DNA of 64,000 bases from Deferribacteres bacterium. Its GTDB lineage: Bacteria; Zhuqueibacterota; Zhuqueibacteria; Zhuqueibacterales; Geothermadaptataceae. The DNA is taken from the NCBI GenBank assembly GCA_020633675.1, contig JACKDE010000005.1, positions 62,001-126,000 of the forward strand. The letters run 5' to 3'. The notes under the pieces are model-generated. The model worked only from the letters and a program-made list of their open reading frames with translations. It ran no database searches and was not told the DNA's origin. A program made the position numbers and the translations under genes. Positions 16,729 to 24,879 of the stretch are shown piece by piece; within the stretch, counting starts at the first letter, position 1; the number at the start of each line of letters is the position of its first letter.

Positions 16729-17470
16729 TGTTTTTGACTGGATCGACGCAATGGACAGGATGGAGACCTGCAACGAATATTGCGTCACCCTGGTTACCCG
16801 TTGTGCGAATTATTTCCAATGCTCGTTTCGTCACAACCTTTTGTTTTTATATAATTGTAGCAGCCTTGTCATTCAGTAAAAAAACTATTCGGCGTTGTGA
16901 GGAAGCTTGACTGATTTCCGCAGAACAGTCAAAATAGATGCTTCCACATGACAATTTGAAACTTTTTGACACTTCAATGGCTGATTTTATTCACACAACG
17001 GGCTATTTTTATGCAATAGACTACAGAGGAAGTCATCCTGCGCCTTTCAACAAGCGCAGGATAGACCCTGCGAACAATCTCTGTTTGCGCCCAGCGAGCT
17101 GTGATTCTTCGCGATGCTCAGAATGAGAAAAACCACTTTTTTAACAGCTCCTTCGAAAATAAAAAGTATCCATTCCCACCTCTGCACTCCACTTTGCAGG
17201 ACGGGGCCAATGCTTGTCCGCAAAAAATGCCCTGCCGAATAGCCTGCCGCCTGAAGCTTAATTCCTGCCCCAAATGTTCACCAGCGTACACACTATGTAA
17301 TGCGACCGGATAGTGCCGTTGGTGCGCTTCCGCATTTGACGAACATTCTCTGCCTGCAATGCGAACGGAACGAAAATTGAATCATCCGTGTTGAGCCAAC
17401 TGCCGAATGGCATGGCGAGCCGCTGGGTGACAATCTGTTTACTTTGAATGAACCGGGCAAGGAGAAACCA
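16729..17470. other. Intergenic stretch before the permease array
   Basis: No gene is supported. It contains one copy of a degenerate dispersed repeat (16834-16960), whose partner lies in the other large gap of the array (35951-36075). Any promoter of the array would lie here, but none can be assigned confidently. Confidence 0.55.
16834..16960 (+). repeat. Dispersed repeat, copy 1 of 2
   Basis: Shared blocks with 35951-36075 in the same order include CTTTTGTTTTT, CCTTGTCATTCAG, GTCAAAATAGATGC and CATGACAAT. Both copies precede FtsX-like permease genes. Confidence 0.75.
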
Positions 17471-19870
17471 ATGCTGAAGAATTATCTGAAAATTGCGCTG
17501 CGCAATATTTTGAAATACAAGGGCTATTCGTTGATCAATATTTTGGGGCTGGCGATCGGCATGGCCTGCTGCATGGTCATTTTGCTGTACGTGCGGCATG
17601 AACTGTCATTCGACCGCTTTCACAGCAAAGCGGAGCGCATATTCCGTCTCAACAAAATCGCCACATCGCAGGATGGTGTGGCTGAGCATCATGCCATCTC
17701 CTCCGGCGCGATGGGGCCGGCGCTGACCAGCAACTACGCTGAAGTCGAGCAGAGTCTGCGGGTACTGCCATGGTTCGACGAGGTGCTGATGACGGCCGGA
17801 GAAAAAACGCTAAAAGTGTCAAATGTAGTGTTTGCGGACTCCAACTTTTTCGATGTGTTCGATTTTCACTTGCTGCAGGGCAATCCCAATACTGCCCTTG
17901 CCGCGCCGCTATCGATCGTATTGTCGCAACAGACTGCTACACGCTTTTTTGGTGAGCAAAACCCGCTCGGCAAAACCATTGTCGGCCAGGGCGATCATCT
18001 CTACACGGTAACCGGTGTGGTTGAGAATGCACCCCAAAACTCGCATTTGGATTACAATGCCCTGGTTTCATGGACGACCACCGTGCCCGGCATCGGGCCG
18101 CTGGCTTTTGGCTGGATGAACAACATGATCACACAGGTTGATTTTACCTATTTGCTGCTCGCCCACCGCGACGACGCCGCTGCGCTCGAAGCCAAGCTTC
18201 CCGATTTTATGCAGCGTTTCTTCGCCGAGCGTGCCGACCAGTACCAACTTTATCTGCAACCACTCACCAACATCTATTTGCAGTCCGCGCACATCTTGTT
18301 CACCGACCGCACGCGCGCCGGCAATGGCACCTACGTGTACGCCTTCAGCGGCATCGCGCTGCTGATTCTGGGCATTGCTTGCATTAATTTCATCAACCTC
18401 GCCACCGCCAATGCCAGCAAACGCGCCCGCGAAGTCGGTGTGCGCAAAGTGATGGGTGGCCTGCGTGCCCAGCTCGCCCAGCAATTTCTCGGCGAAGCGG
18501 TGCTGTACAGCCTTGCCGCTTTGGTGATCGCGCTCATGTTGGTGGAAGTCACACTTTCGCGGGTTAATTTTTTTGCCAGCCAGGACATCAGCCTGCATTT
18601 GTGGAGCGAGCCGGTGTCGCTACTGGCGGTGCTGGCAATGGCACTGCTGGTGGGCTTGCTGGCCGGCAGCTACCCGACGCTGGTGTTGAGCCGTTTTCAA
18701 CCGATTGCCGCACTCAAAAACAGCACAACATCAAGAGCGAAAGGCAGCGTTTTTCGCAAGGTGTTGGTAGCCTCGCAGTTCACCATCTCGATCATGCTGA
18801 TCGTCGGCACGCTGGTTGTTTATCAGCAAATGCATTTTCTGCGCAGCAAAAACCTCGGCTTCGAAAAAGAGCAATTGCTGGTGCTGCCAATCGGCAACAC
18901 CGAAATTTCGAACCACTTCCAGGCATTTAAAAATGAGCTGCTGAGTCATCCGGCGGTGCTGAGCGCGGCAGGCAGCAACAGCATCCCGGGTGGCGGCGGC
19001 ATGAGCTTCACGATTTTGCCGGAGGGCAAGCCGGAAACCGAACGTTGGAGTTCAGTCGGCATGCGCGTGGATGATTTTGATTTGCTGAACACTTACGGCA
19101 TCAAGTTGCATGCCGGGCGCTTTTTTTCGCCGGATTTTCCGTCCGATTCCACCCGGGCGGTGATGATCAACCAGACCTTGGCGCGGAGCTTGGGCTGGGA
19201 CGATCCGGTCGGCAAGCGCCTGGATATTTCCGGTGAGCTTTCCGGTGGCCGCGTCATCGGCGTGGTGGAAGATTTTCATTTGCGTTCGCTGCGCAACAAA
19301 ATCGAGCCGCTGGTGATCTACTTTGCGCCGCGTTATGAGAATATCACTTTGCGCTTCAGCACGGCAAACATCCCGGCTTTGCTCGATTTTCTCGCTGAAA
19401 AATGGCGCGCCTTTGAGCAACGCCATCCATTCGAATATCAATTTCTCGATCAAAAATTGGCCCAACTTTACATTTCCGAACAGCAATTATTGGAGATCTT
19501 CGGCGTGTTTGCGGCGCTCGCTATCGTTATCGCTTGTATGGGCCTGCTCGGGCTTGCAGCGTTCGCCGCCGAACAACGCACCAAGGAAATCGGAGTGCGC
19601 AAGGTGCTGGGCGCGTCGGTGGCGAGTGTCACGGCATTGCTGTCGCGCGATTTCGTCACGCTGGTGCTGCTGGCAAATGTGCTTGCCTGGCCACTCGCCT
19701 GGTTGGCGATGCATCGCTGGCTGGAAAATTTTGCCTACCGTGTCGAGATCGCCTGGTGGGTGTTTGCGCTGGCCGGCACGCTGGCGCTCGTGATCGCCTT
19801 GCTGACCGTCAGCACGCAAGCCATCCGTGCCGCGCTGGTAAATCCAGTGGAGAGCCTGCGCTGTGAGTGA
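17471..19870 (+). CDS. FtsX/MacB-like permease 1 of 9
   Basis: This 799-residue inner-membrane protein has two FtsX-like halves. TM1 (about 20-41) starts in INILGLAIGMACCM and leads to a periplasmic MacB-type domain. Three TMs of half one, a central TM, a second periplasmic domain and three final TMs follow, eight in all. The helix that contacts the ATPase in MacB/LolCDE-type transporters is conserved in both halves: REVGVRKVMGG (about 317) and KEIGVRKVLGA (about 703). No ATPase gene is nearby. The ATG at 17471 has AAGGAG upstream. The last 300 bp are nearly identical to permease 2. Substrate unknown; such duplicated orphan permeases are called ADOP-type in acidobacteria. Confidence 0.88.
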   Translation: MLKNYLKIALRNILKYKGYSLINILGLAIGMACCMVILLYVRHELSFDRFHSKAERIFRLNKIATSQDGVAEHHAISSGAMGPALTSNYAEVEQSLRVLPWFDEVLMTAGEKTLKVSNVVFADSNFFDVFDFHLLQGNPNTALAAPLSIVLSQQTATRFFGEQNPLGKTIVGQGDHLYTVTGVVENAPQNSHLDYNALVSWTTTVPGIGPLAFGWMNNMITQVDFTYLLLAHRDDAAALEAKLPDFMQRFFAERADQYQLYLQPLTNIYLQSAHILFTDRTRAGNGTYVYAFSGIALLILGIACINFINLATANASKRAREVGVRKVMGGLRAQLAQQFLGEAVLYSLAALVIALMLVEVTLSRVNFFASQDISLHLWSEPVSLLAVLAMALLVGLLAGSYPTLVLSRFQPIAALKNSTTSRAKGSVFRKVLVASQFTISIMLIVGTLVVYQQMHFLRSKNLGFEKEQLLVLPIGNTEISNHFQAFKNELLSHPAVLSAAGSNSIPGGGGMSFTILPEGKPETERWSSVGMRVDDFDLLNTYGIKLHAGRFFSPDFPSDSTRAVMINQTLARSLGWDDPVGKRLDISGELSGGRVIGVVEDFHLRSLRNKIEPLVIYFAPRYENITLRFSTANIPALLDFLAEKWRAFEQRHPFEYQFLDQKLAQLYISEQQLLEIFGVFAALAIVIACMGLLGLAAFAAEQRTKEIGVRKVLGASVASVTALLSRDFVTLVLLANVLAWPLAWLAMHRWLENFAYRVEIAWWVFALAGTLALVIALLTVSTQAIRAALVNPVESLRCE

Positions 19871-19998
19871 TTTCAATGAGCAATTCACAATGATCAATGA
19901 TCAATGATCAATGATCAAATGTATCGGCAATAAATTGTTTATTGGTCATTGATGATTGGAGGAAAGATGTTCAAAAGCTATCTCAAAATTGCGTTGCG
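19568..19998 (+). repeat. Direct repeat A spanning gene end, spacer and next gene start
   Basis: It covers the last 300 bp of permease 1, the spacer and the first 32 nt of permease 2. It matches 22106-22521 with about eight substitutions in the coding part and an indel in the spacer. Confidence 0.95.
19889..19916 (+). repeat. Tandem heptamer repeat, four units
   Basis: Four perfect AATGATC units lie in the permease 1-2 spacer. The homologous spacer at 22420-22440 lacks the expansion, which explains most of the length difference between the two direct repeats. Confidence 0.95.
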
Positions 19999-22408
19999 AA
20001 ACGCGATGAAATACAAAGGCTACTCTTTTATCAATATTTTCGGATTGGCCATTGGCATCGCCAGCTGCCTGATCATTTCGCTTTACGTGTTGGATGAACT
20101 GCGATTCGATCGCTTTCACGAACGCGCCGACCGGATTTATCGTGTCGTGATCGAAAAATTCGAGCCGGATGGCGCCACCAGTCGAACCTGGGCGCCGGCT
20201 TCGCCAGGTTACGGCCCCAAATTGCAGGCCGCATTTCCGGATCAAATTATACGGAGCGCACGCTTCTGGCTGTGGTCCAATCCTGTTTTGAGCGTCGGCG
20301 ACAAGAAATTTGTCGAAGAACGCTTTGCGTATGTCGAGCCGGAAATTTTCGATATTTTTACATTGCCATTCATCTCCGGCGATCCAGCAACCGCACTGCA
20401 CGAACCCAATAGTATGGTAATGAGTTCATCTGCTGCGAAAAAGTATTTCGGCAATGCTGACCCAATCGGCAAATCCGTGGCCTTCCATTCGGGAAATACC
20501 ACGGCAGCCTATCGCGTCGTCGGTGTAATTCGGGATGTTCCACAAAACTCACATCTCCGCTTTGATGTGCTGGTGCCCTTTGCCGATTGGGAAAGCCGCA
20601 TTGTTAGCGAATACAACGTCGACATCGAAGCTGTGATGGGGTTTCTCGGCGGTGACTACAACTACCCAACTTACCTGAAGCTTGCCGAGGGCGTACAACC
20701 GGCTCAGCTCGCAGAGCAATTCCCGGCTTTTCTCGATCGCAACATGTCCGAAAACCAGGGCAGAAAAGCCTCCGACATTTTTAAAATACACCTGCAGCCG
20801 CTGAAGCGCATTTATTTGCACTCCGGCTTCGACAGCGATTATGCTACGACCGGCGATATTACCTATGTGTACATTTTCTCCACGGTCGCCCTGCTGGTGC
20901 TGCTGGTGGCGTGCAGCAATTTCGTCAACCTTTCCACTGCACGCTCAGCACGGCGCGCCGGCGAAGTCGGCATGCGCAAGGTATTCGGCGCTGCCCGCAG
21001 CCAGTTGATGCGCCAATTTCTTAACGAATCCGTGCTGTATGCAGGCATCGCACTTCTTTTGGCGCTGGTACTGGTCGATGCGGTTTTGCCGTTTTTCAAT
21101 AATTTTTCAGACAAAAAGCTGGCCTTTGATTTTCTCGGAAATCCGGCCCTTTTAACAGGCTTGCTGGCCATGATGTTTTTTATCGGCTTGATCGCAGGCG
21201 GCTACCCGGCGCTGATACTTTCGAGTTTTCGGCCCATCCGCGCGCTTGCCGGTGGTCAGCAAAGCGGTCGCGGACGATTTGCTTTTCGTTCCGCGCTGGT
21301 GGTTTTTCAATTTGCTATTTCTATTGTATTGCTGATCAGCGTCGGCGTTGTTGAACAGCAGTTGCATTTTGTACGTGACAAAAACCTTGGCTTTTCGAAA
21401 GAGCAGATTGTTTCACTGCCAGCTTCTACAGAAATCATTGCCAGGCTGGAGTCCGCCAAAAATGAATTAAAGCGGAATCCTGGAATTTTGAGTGTTGCTG
21501 CTTCATCACGCGTGCCATCCGGTTTTCTCAACGATGCGCAGGAAGCACGAGTTTTCCACGACGGCGAAGCCAGCCAGGTTGGTTTCCGGTTGCCGTTCGT
21601 GCGCATCGATCACGATTTTTTTGAAACGTACGGTATGCAGGTTATTGCCGGGCGCGCCTTTTCGCGAGATTTTCCAAGCGACTCGACCCAGGCCTTTGTG
21701 TTGAACGAAACGGCGGTTGCCCAATTGGGCTGGTCTTCGCCGGAGAAAGCCATTGGCCAGCCATTCGGATACGGCCGGCAGCATGGACAGGTCATCGGAG
21801 TAGTGAAGGATTTTCATTTTGAATCGATGCATCAGGCGATCAAGCCGATGTTATTCGAGTTATCCCCCTATTTGCGCCGCATTTCCATCCGCATGCGATC
21901 CGAAAATGTCGCCGAGACGCTGGCTTTTTTGCAGCAAAAGTGGCTGTCCTGGCGACCGGATTACCCGTTTGATTATTACTTTATCGACGAGCGTTTTGAA
22001 CAACGCTACGGTGCTGAACAAAAACTTGGGCAGGTGTTTGGGCTTTTTGCGGGTTTGGCCGCATTTGTTGCTTGCCTCGGCTTGCTGGGACTAATTTCCT
22101 ACAGCGCCGAACAGCGCACCAAGGAGATCGGAGTGCGCAAGGTGCTGGGCGCGTCGGTGGCGAGTGTCACGGCTTTGTTGTCGCGCGATTTCGTCACGCT
22201 GGTGCTGCTGGCAAATGTGCTTGCCTGGCCACTCGCCTGGTTGGCGATGCATCGCTGGCTGGAAAATTTTGCCTACCGTGTCGAGATCGCCTGGTGGGTG
22301 TTTGCGCTGGCCGGCACGCTGGCGCTGCTGATCGCCTTGCTGACCGTCAGCACGCAGGCCATCCGTGCCGCGCTGGTAAATCCAGTGGAGAGCCTGCGAT
22401 GTGAGTGA
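19967..22408 (+). CDS. FtsX/MacB-like permease 2 of 9
   Basis: This 813-residue paralogue of permease 1 has the same eight-TM, two-ectodomain plan. Coupling motifs are GEVGMRKVFGA (about 329) and KEIGVRKVLGA (about 717). The ATG is preceded by GGAGGAAAG, a strong ribosome binding site that decides the start. Its 3' end and spacer nearly duplicate those of permease 1 and its 5' end those of permease 3, while the two ectodomains are clearly different from both. The gene therefore sits between two direct repeats, and recombination between them would remove it cleanly. Confidence 0.88.
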   Translation: MFKSYLKIALRNAMKYKGYSFINIFGLAIGIASCLIISLYVLDELRFDRFHERADRIYRVVIEKFEPDGATSRTWAPASPGYGPKLQAAFPDQIIRSARFWLWSNPVLSVGDKKFVEERFAYVEPEIFDIFTLPFISGDPATALHEPNSMVMSSSAAKKYFGNADPIGKSVAFHSGNTTAAYRVVGVIRDVPQNSHLRFDVLVPFADWESRIVSEYNVDIEAVMGFLGGDYNYPTYLKLAEGVQPAQLAEQFPAFLDRNMSENQGRKASDIFKIHLQPLKRIYLHSGFDSDYATTGDITYVYIFSTVALLVLLVACSNFVNLSTARSARRAGEVGMRKVFGAARSQLMRQFLNESVLYAGIALLLALVLVDAVLPFFNNFSDKKLAFDFLGNPALLTGLLAMMFFIGLIAGGYPALILSSFRPIRALAGGQQSGRGRFAFRSALVVFQFAISIVLLISVGVVEQQLHFVRDKNLGFSKEQIVSLPASTEIIARLESAKNELKRNPGILSVAASSRVPSGFLNDAQEARVFHDGEASQVGFRLPFVRIDHDFFETYGMQVIAGRAFSRDFPSDSTQAFVLNETAVAQLGWSSPEKAIGQPFGYGRQHGQVIGVVKDFHFESMHQAIKPMLFELSPYLRRISIRMRSENVAETLAFLQQKWLSWRPDYPFDYYFIDERFEQRYGAEQKLGQVFGLFAGLAAFVACLGLLGLISYSAEQRTKEIGVRKVLGASVASVTALLSRDFVTLVLLANVLAWPLAWLAMHRWLENFAYRVEIAWWVFALAGTLALLIALLTVSTQAIRAALVNPVESLRCE

Positions 22409-22521
22409 TTTCAATGAGCAATTCACAATGAACAAGGATCAAATGTATCGGCAATAAATTGTTTATGGTCATTGATAATTGGAGGAAAGATGTTCAAAAG
22501 CTATCTCAAAATTGCGTTGCG
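22106..22521 (+). repeat. Direct repeat B spanning gene end, spacer and next gene start
   Basis: It is the partner of 19568-19998 and covers the end of permease 2, the spacer and the first 32 nt of permease 3. The start-to-start distance of 2538 bp equals one permease gene plus spacer. Confidence 0.95.
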
Positions 22522-24856
22522 CAGTTTGTTGCGCGATAAAAGTCATTCGCTGATCAATATTTTGGGGCTCGCTGTCGGGCTTGCTGCGACTATTTTTATC
22601 GTGTTGTCCATTCGCTTTGAGCTTAGCTACGAATCGTTCCAGCGGCATGCTGACCGGCTTTTTCGCGTATCGGTCATCGACAAAAAGGAAGGCAAAATTC
22701 AGTCGGATAGTCCGGTTTTCACACCACCCATCGGCCCCGCGATGCAAAGGGACTTCCCGGAAGTCGAAAAAATGGCACGAATGTCGACCCGGCGCGTGGC
22801 GTATCTGTCCTACAAAGAGCGCGCACTCAAAGTCGATGGTATTTCGCATGCGGATTCGACCTTTTTCGAGCTGTTTTCATTTGAGTTGCTGGTCGGTAAT
22901 CCGCAGCGCGCGCTCACGGATCCGTACGCCATTGTGCTCACCGAGCCGGTTGCAGCTCGTATTTTTGGCAGCGAAAATCCACTGGGGCAAACCATCAAGC
23001 TCGATGATCGTGACAGCTACGTTGTCACTGGCATCGCCAAAGCACCACCAGCCAATTCGCATATCCAGTTCAATGCGCTGATTTCGTTTTCAACGCTCTA
23101 CAAAAATCCCGAGTTGTTTTTGGGCTGGGATGGTGGCAATCAATATATCACTTATGTCCAGCTTGCAAAGGGCGCTTCTGCGAAAAGCGTCAATGCCAAA
23201 TTTCCCGATTTTATGTGGGGCTATATCAACAAAGAGTATGCGAATTACGGCATCCGCCTTGAGCCCTATTTGCAGCCCTTGCCACAAATTCACCTCTACT
23301 ACGAGCCCGACTCGGAAACGCAACGCAGCAATCTCTACGTTTTTGCCGCAGTGGCCGTGCTGATCCTTTTTATCGCCTGCATGAATTTTGTGAATTTAAG
23401 CGTGGCGCGCGCAACCAAACGCGCCAAAGAGGTCGGCGTACGCAAAGTATTGGGCGGCGACCGCCGGATGCTGGCGCGACAATTTCTGGGCGAGTCGGTC
23501 CTGCTGGTGACCCTTGCCTTTGTGCTCGCCCTGCTGTTTGTCGAATTGCTGTTGCCGTTTCAGCAAAGCCTGTTCGACCGGCAACTGACGTTGTTTGGCG
23601 GACTGGATTGGACGACCGCCCTTGCACTGCTGGCGATCCTGCTTTTGGTGGCGTTTGGCGCCGGCGGTTACCCGGCTTTTTATTTGTCCTCGCTCAGACC
23701 GGCGGGCATGCTGAGAGCGAGCGGGAAGTCACCCGGCAATCGCAGCGGCATTCGCAACGTGCTGGTAATTTTGCAGTTTGCCATTTCGATTGCGCTGATC
23801 GTCTGCACATTTGCAGTCAACAACCAACTTGCTTTTCTGAAGCAAAAAGACATCGGTTTTGACAAGGACAATATCATTGTGCTGCCGCTCATCGGTCAGG
23901 AAGTGCAGGCCAGACATGAAACGCTCAAGCAGGCCCTGCTCGGCATCTCCACAATCGCAGATGTTGCCGCTTGCTCGGAAGTGCCACACCGCGGCCTGAC
24001 CAGCAATGGCTATTTCCCCGAAGGCCACGACAAGACCATGATGATTCATGTTGTCGATGTCGATAACGAATTCCTGAAGACATTTGGAATCGAGGTTGTG
24101 CAAGGGCGGGCCTTTTCACGCGAGTTTGCTACCGACAACAATGCCTTTCTGATCAATGAAACGCTCGCCAAAACGTTAGGCTGGACGGATCCGGTCGGCA
24201 AGACAATCCGGCGCAATGGTGATCATCCTGTCATCGGCGTGGTCAAGGATTTCCACTTTGCCACCCTGCATAGCCAGATCGAGCCGTTAATCATAACCAA
24301 CCAGCCGGCACGTGATCGCTTTGCCGCTCTGTCGATCAAAGTCAAAACCACTGATTATGCCGGGACGCTGGCGGCGATCAAAGCGGTCTGGCAGGATATC
24401 GCGCCGACCGCACCGTTTGACTACTGGTTTTTGGACGAAGCCTTTGACCAGCTCTACAAATCCGAGCAGCGTTTCCGCACGCTGTTTCTGGGCATTTCGG
24501 CTCTGGCCATCGCGATTGCGCTTTCGGGATTGCTGAGCCTGGCCGCCTTTGCAACGGCACAACGCACCAAAGAGATCGGCGTGCGCAAGGTACTTGGGGC
24601 GTCTGCAGCGAATATCACGGCACTGCTGTCGCGCGATTTTATCAAGCTGGTGCTGCTGGCGAACCTGATTGCCTGGCCGATTGCCTGGCTTGCCATGCAT
24701 CGCTGGCTGCAAAATTTTGCCTATCGCATCGAGATCGGCTGGTGGATTTTTGTGCTGGCGGGCGGTTTGGCGTTGCTGATCGCGCTGCTGACAGTGAGTG
24801 CGCAGGCGATGCGCGCCGCGCTGGTGAATCCGGTGGAGAGTTTGCACTATGAATGA
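22490..24856 (+). CDS. FtsX/MacB-like permease 3 of 9
   Basis: This 788-residue member starts MFKSYLKIALRSLLRDKSHS, with GGAGGAAAG before the ATG. It has the two-half FtsX plan with coupling motifs KEVGVRKVLGG (about 310) and KEIGVRKVLGA (about 692), and ends RAALVNPVESLHYE. The first ectodomain (about 45-280) is distinct from those of permeases 1 and 2. The gap to the next gene is only about 23 nt, so permeases 3 and 4 are very likely one transcript. No substrate can be inferred. Confidence 0.88.
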   Translation: MFKSYLKIALRSLLRDKSHSLINILGLAVGLAATIFIVLSIRFELSYESFQRHADRLFRVSVIDKKEGKIQSDSPVFTPPIGPAMQRDFPEVEKMARMSTRRVAYLSYKERALKVDGISHADSTFFELFSFELLVGNPQRALTDPYAIVLTEPVAARIFGSENPLGQTIKLDDRDSYVVTGIAKAPPANSHIQFNALISFSTLYKNPELFLGWDGGNQYITYVQLAKGASAKSVNAKFPDFMWGYINKEYANYGIRLEPYLQPLPQIHLYYEPDSETQRSNLYVFAAVAVLILFIACMNFVNLSVARATKRAKEVGVRKVLGGDRRMLARQFLGESVLLVTLAFVLALLFVELLLPFQQSLFDRQLTLFGGLDWTTALALLAILLLVAFGAGGYPAFYLSSLRPAGMLRASGKSPGNRSGIRNVLVILQFAISIALIVCTFAVNNQLAFLKQKDIGFDKDNIIVLPLIGQEVQARHETLKQALLGISTIADVAACSEVPHRGLTSNGYFPEGHDKTMMIHVVDVDNEFLKTFGIEVVQGRAFSREFATDNNAFLINETLAKTLGWTDPVGKTIRRNGDHPVIGVVKDFHFATLHSQIEPLIITNQPARDRFAALSIKVKTTDYAGTLAAIKAVWQDIAPTAPFDYWFLDEAFDQLYKSEQRFRTLFLGISALAIAIALSGLLSLAAFATAQRTKEIGVRKVLGASAANITALLSRDFIKLVLLANLIAWPIAWLAMHRWLQNFAYRIEIGWWIFVLAGGLALLIALLTVSAQAMRAALVNPVESLHYE

Positions 24857-24879
24857 CTTCATCGACAATTGGAGAAATG

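Noticed and set aside
18068..18598. Minus-strand frame opposite permease 1
   Set aside because: Antisense to the first FtsX half and without start signals.
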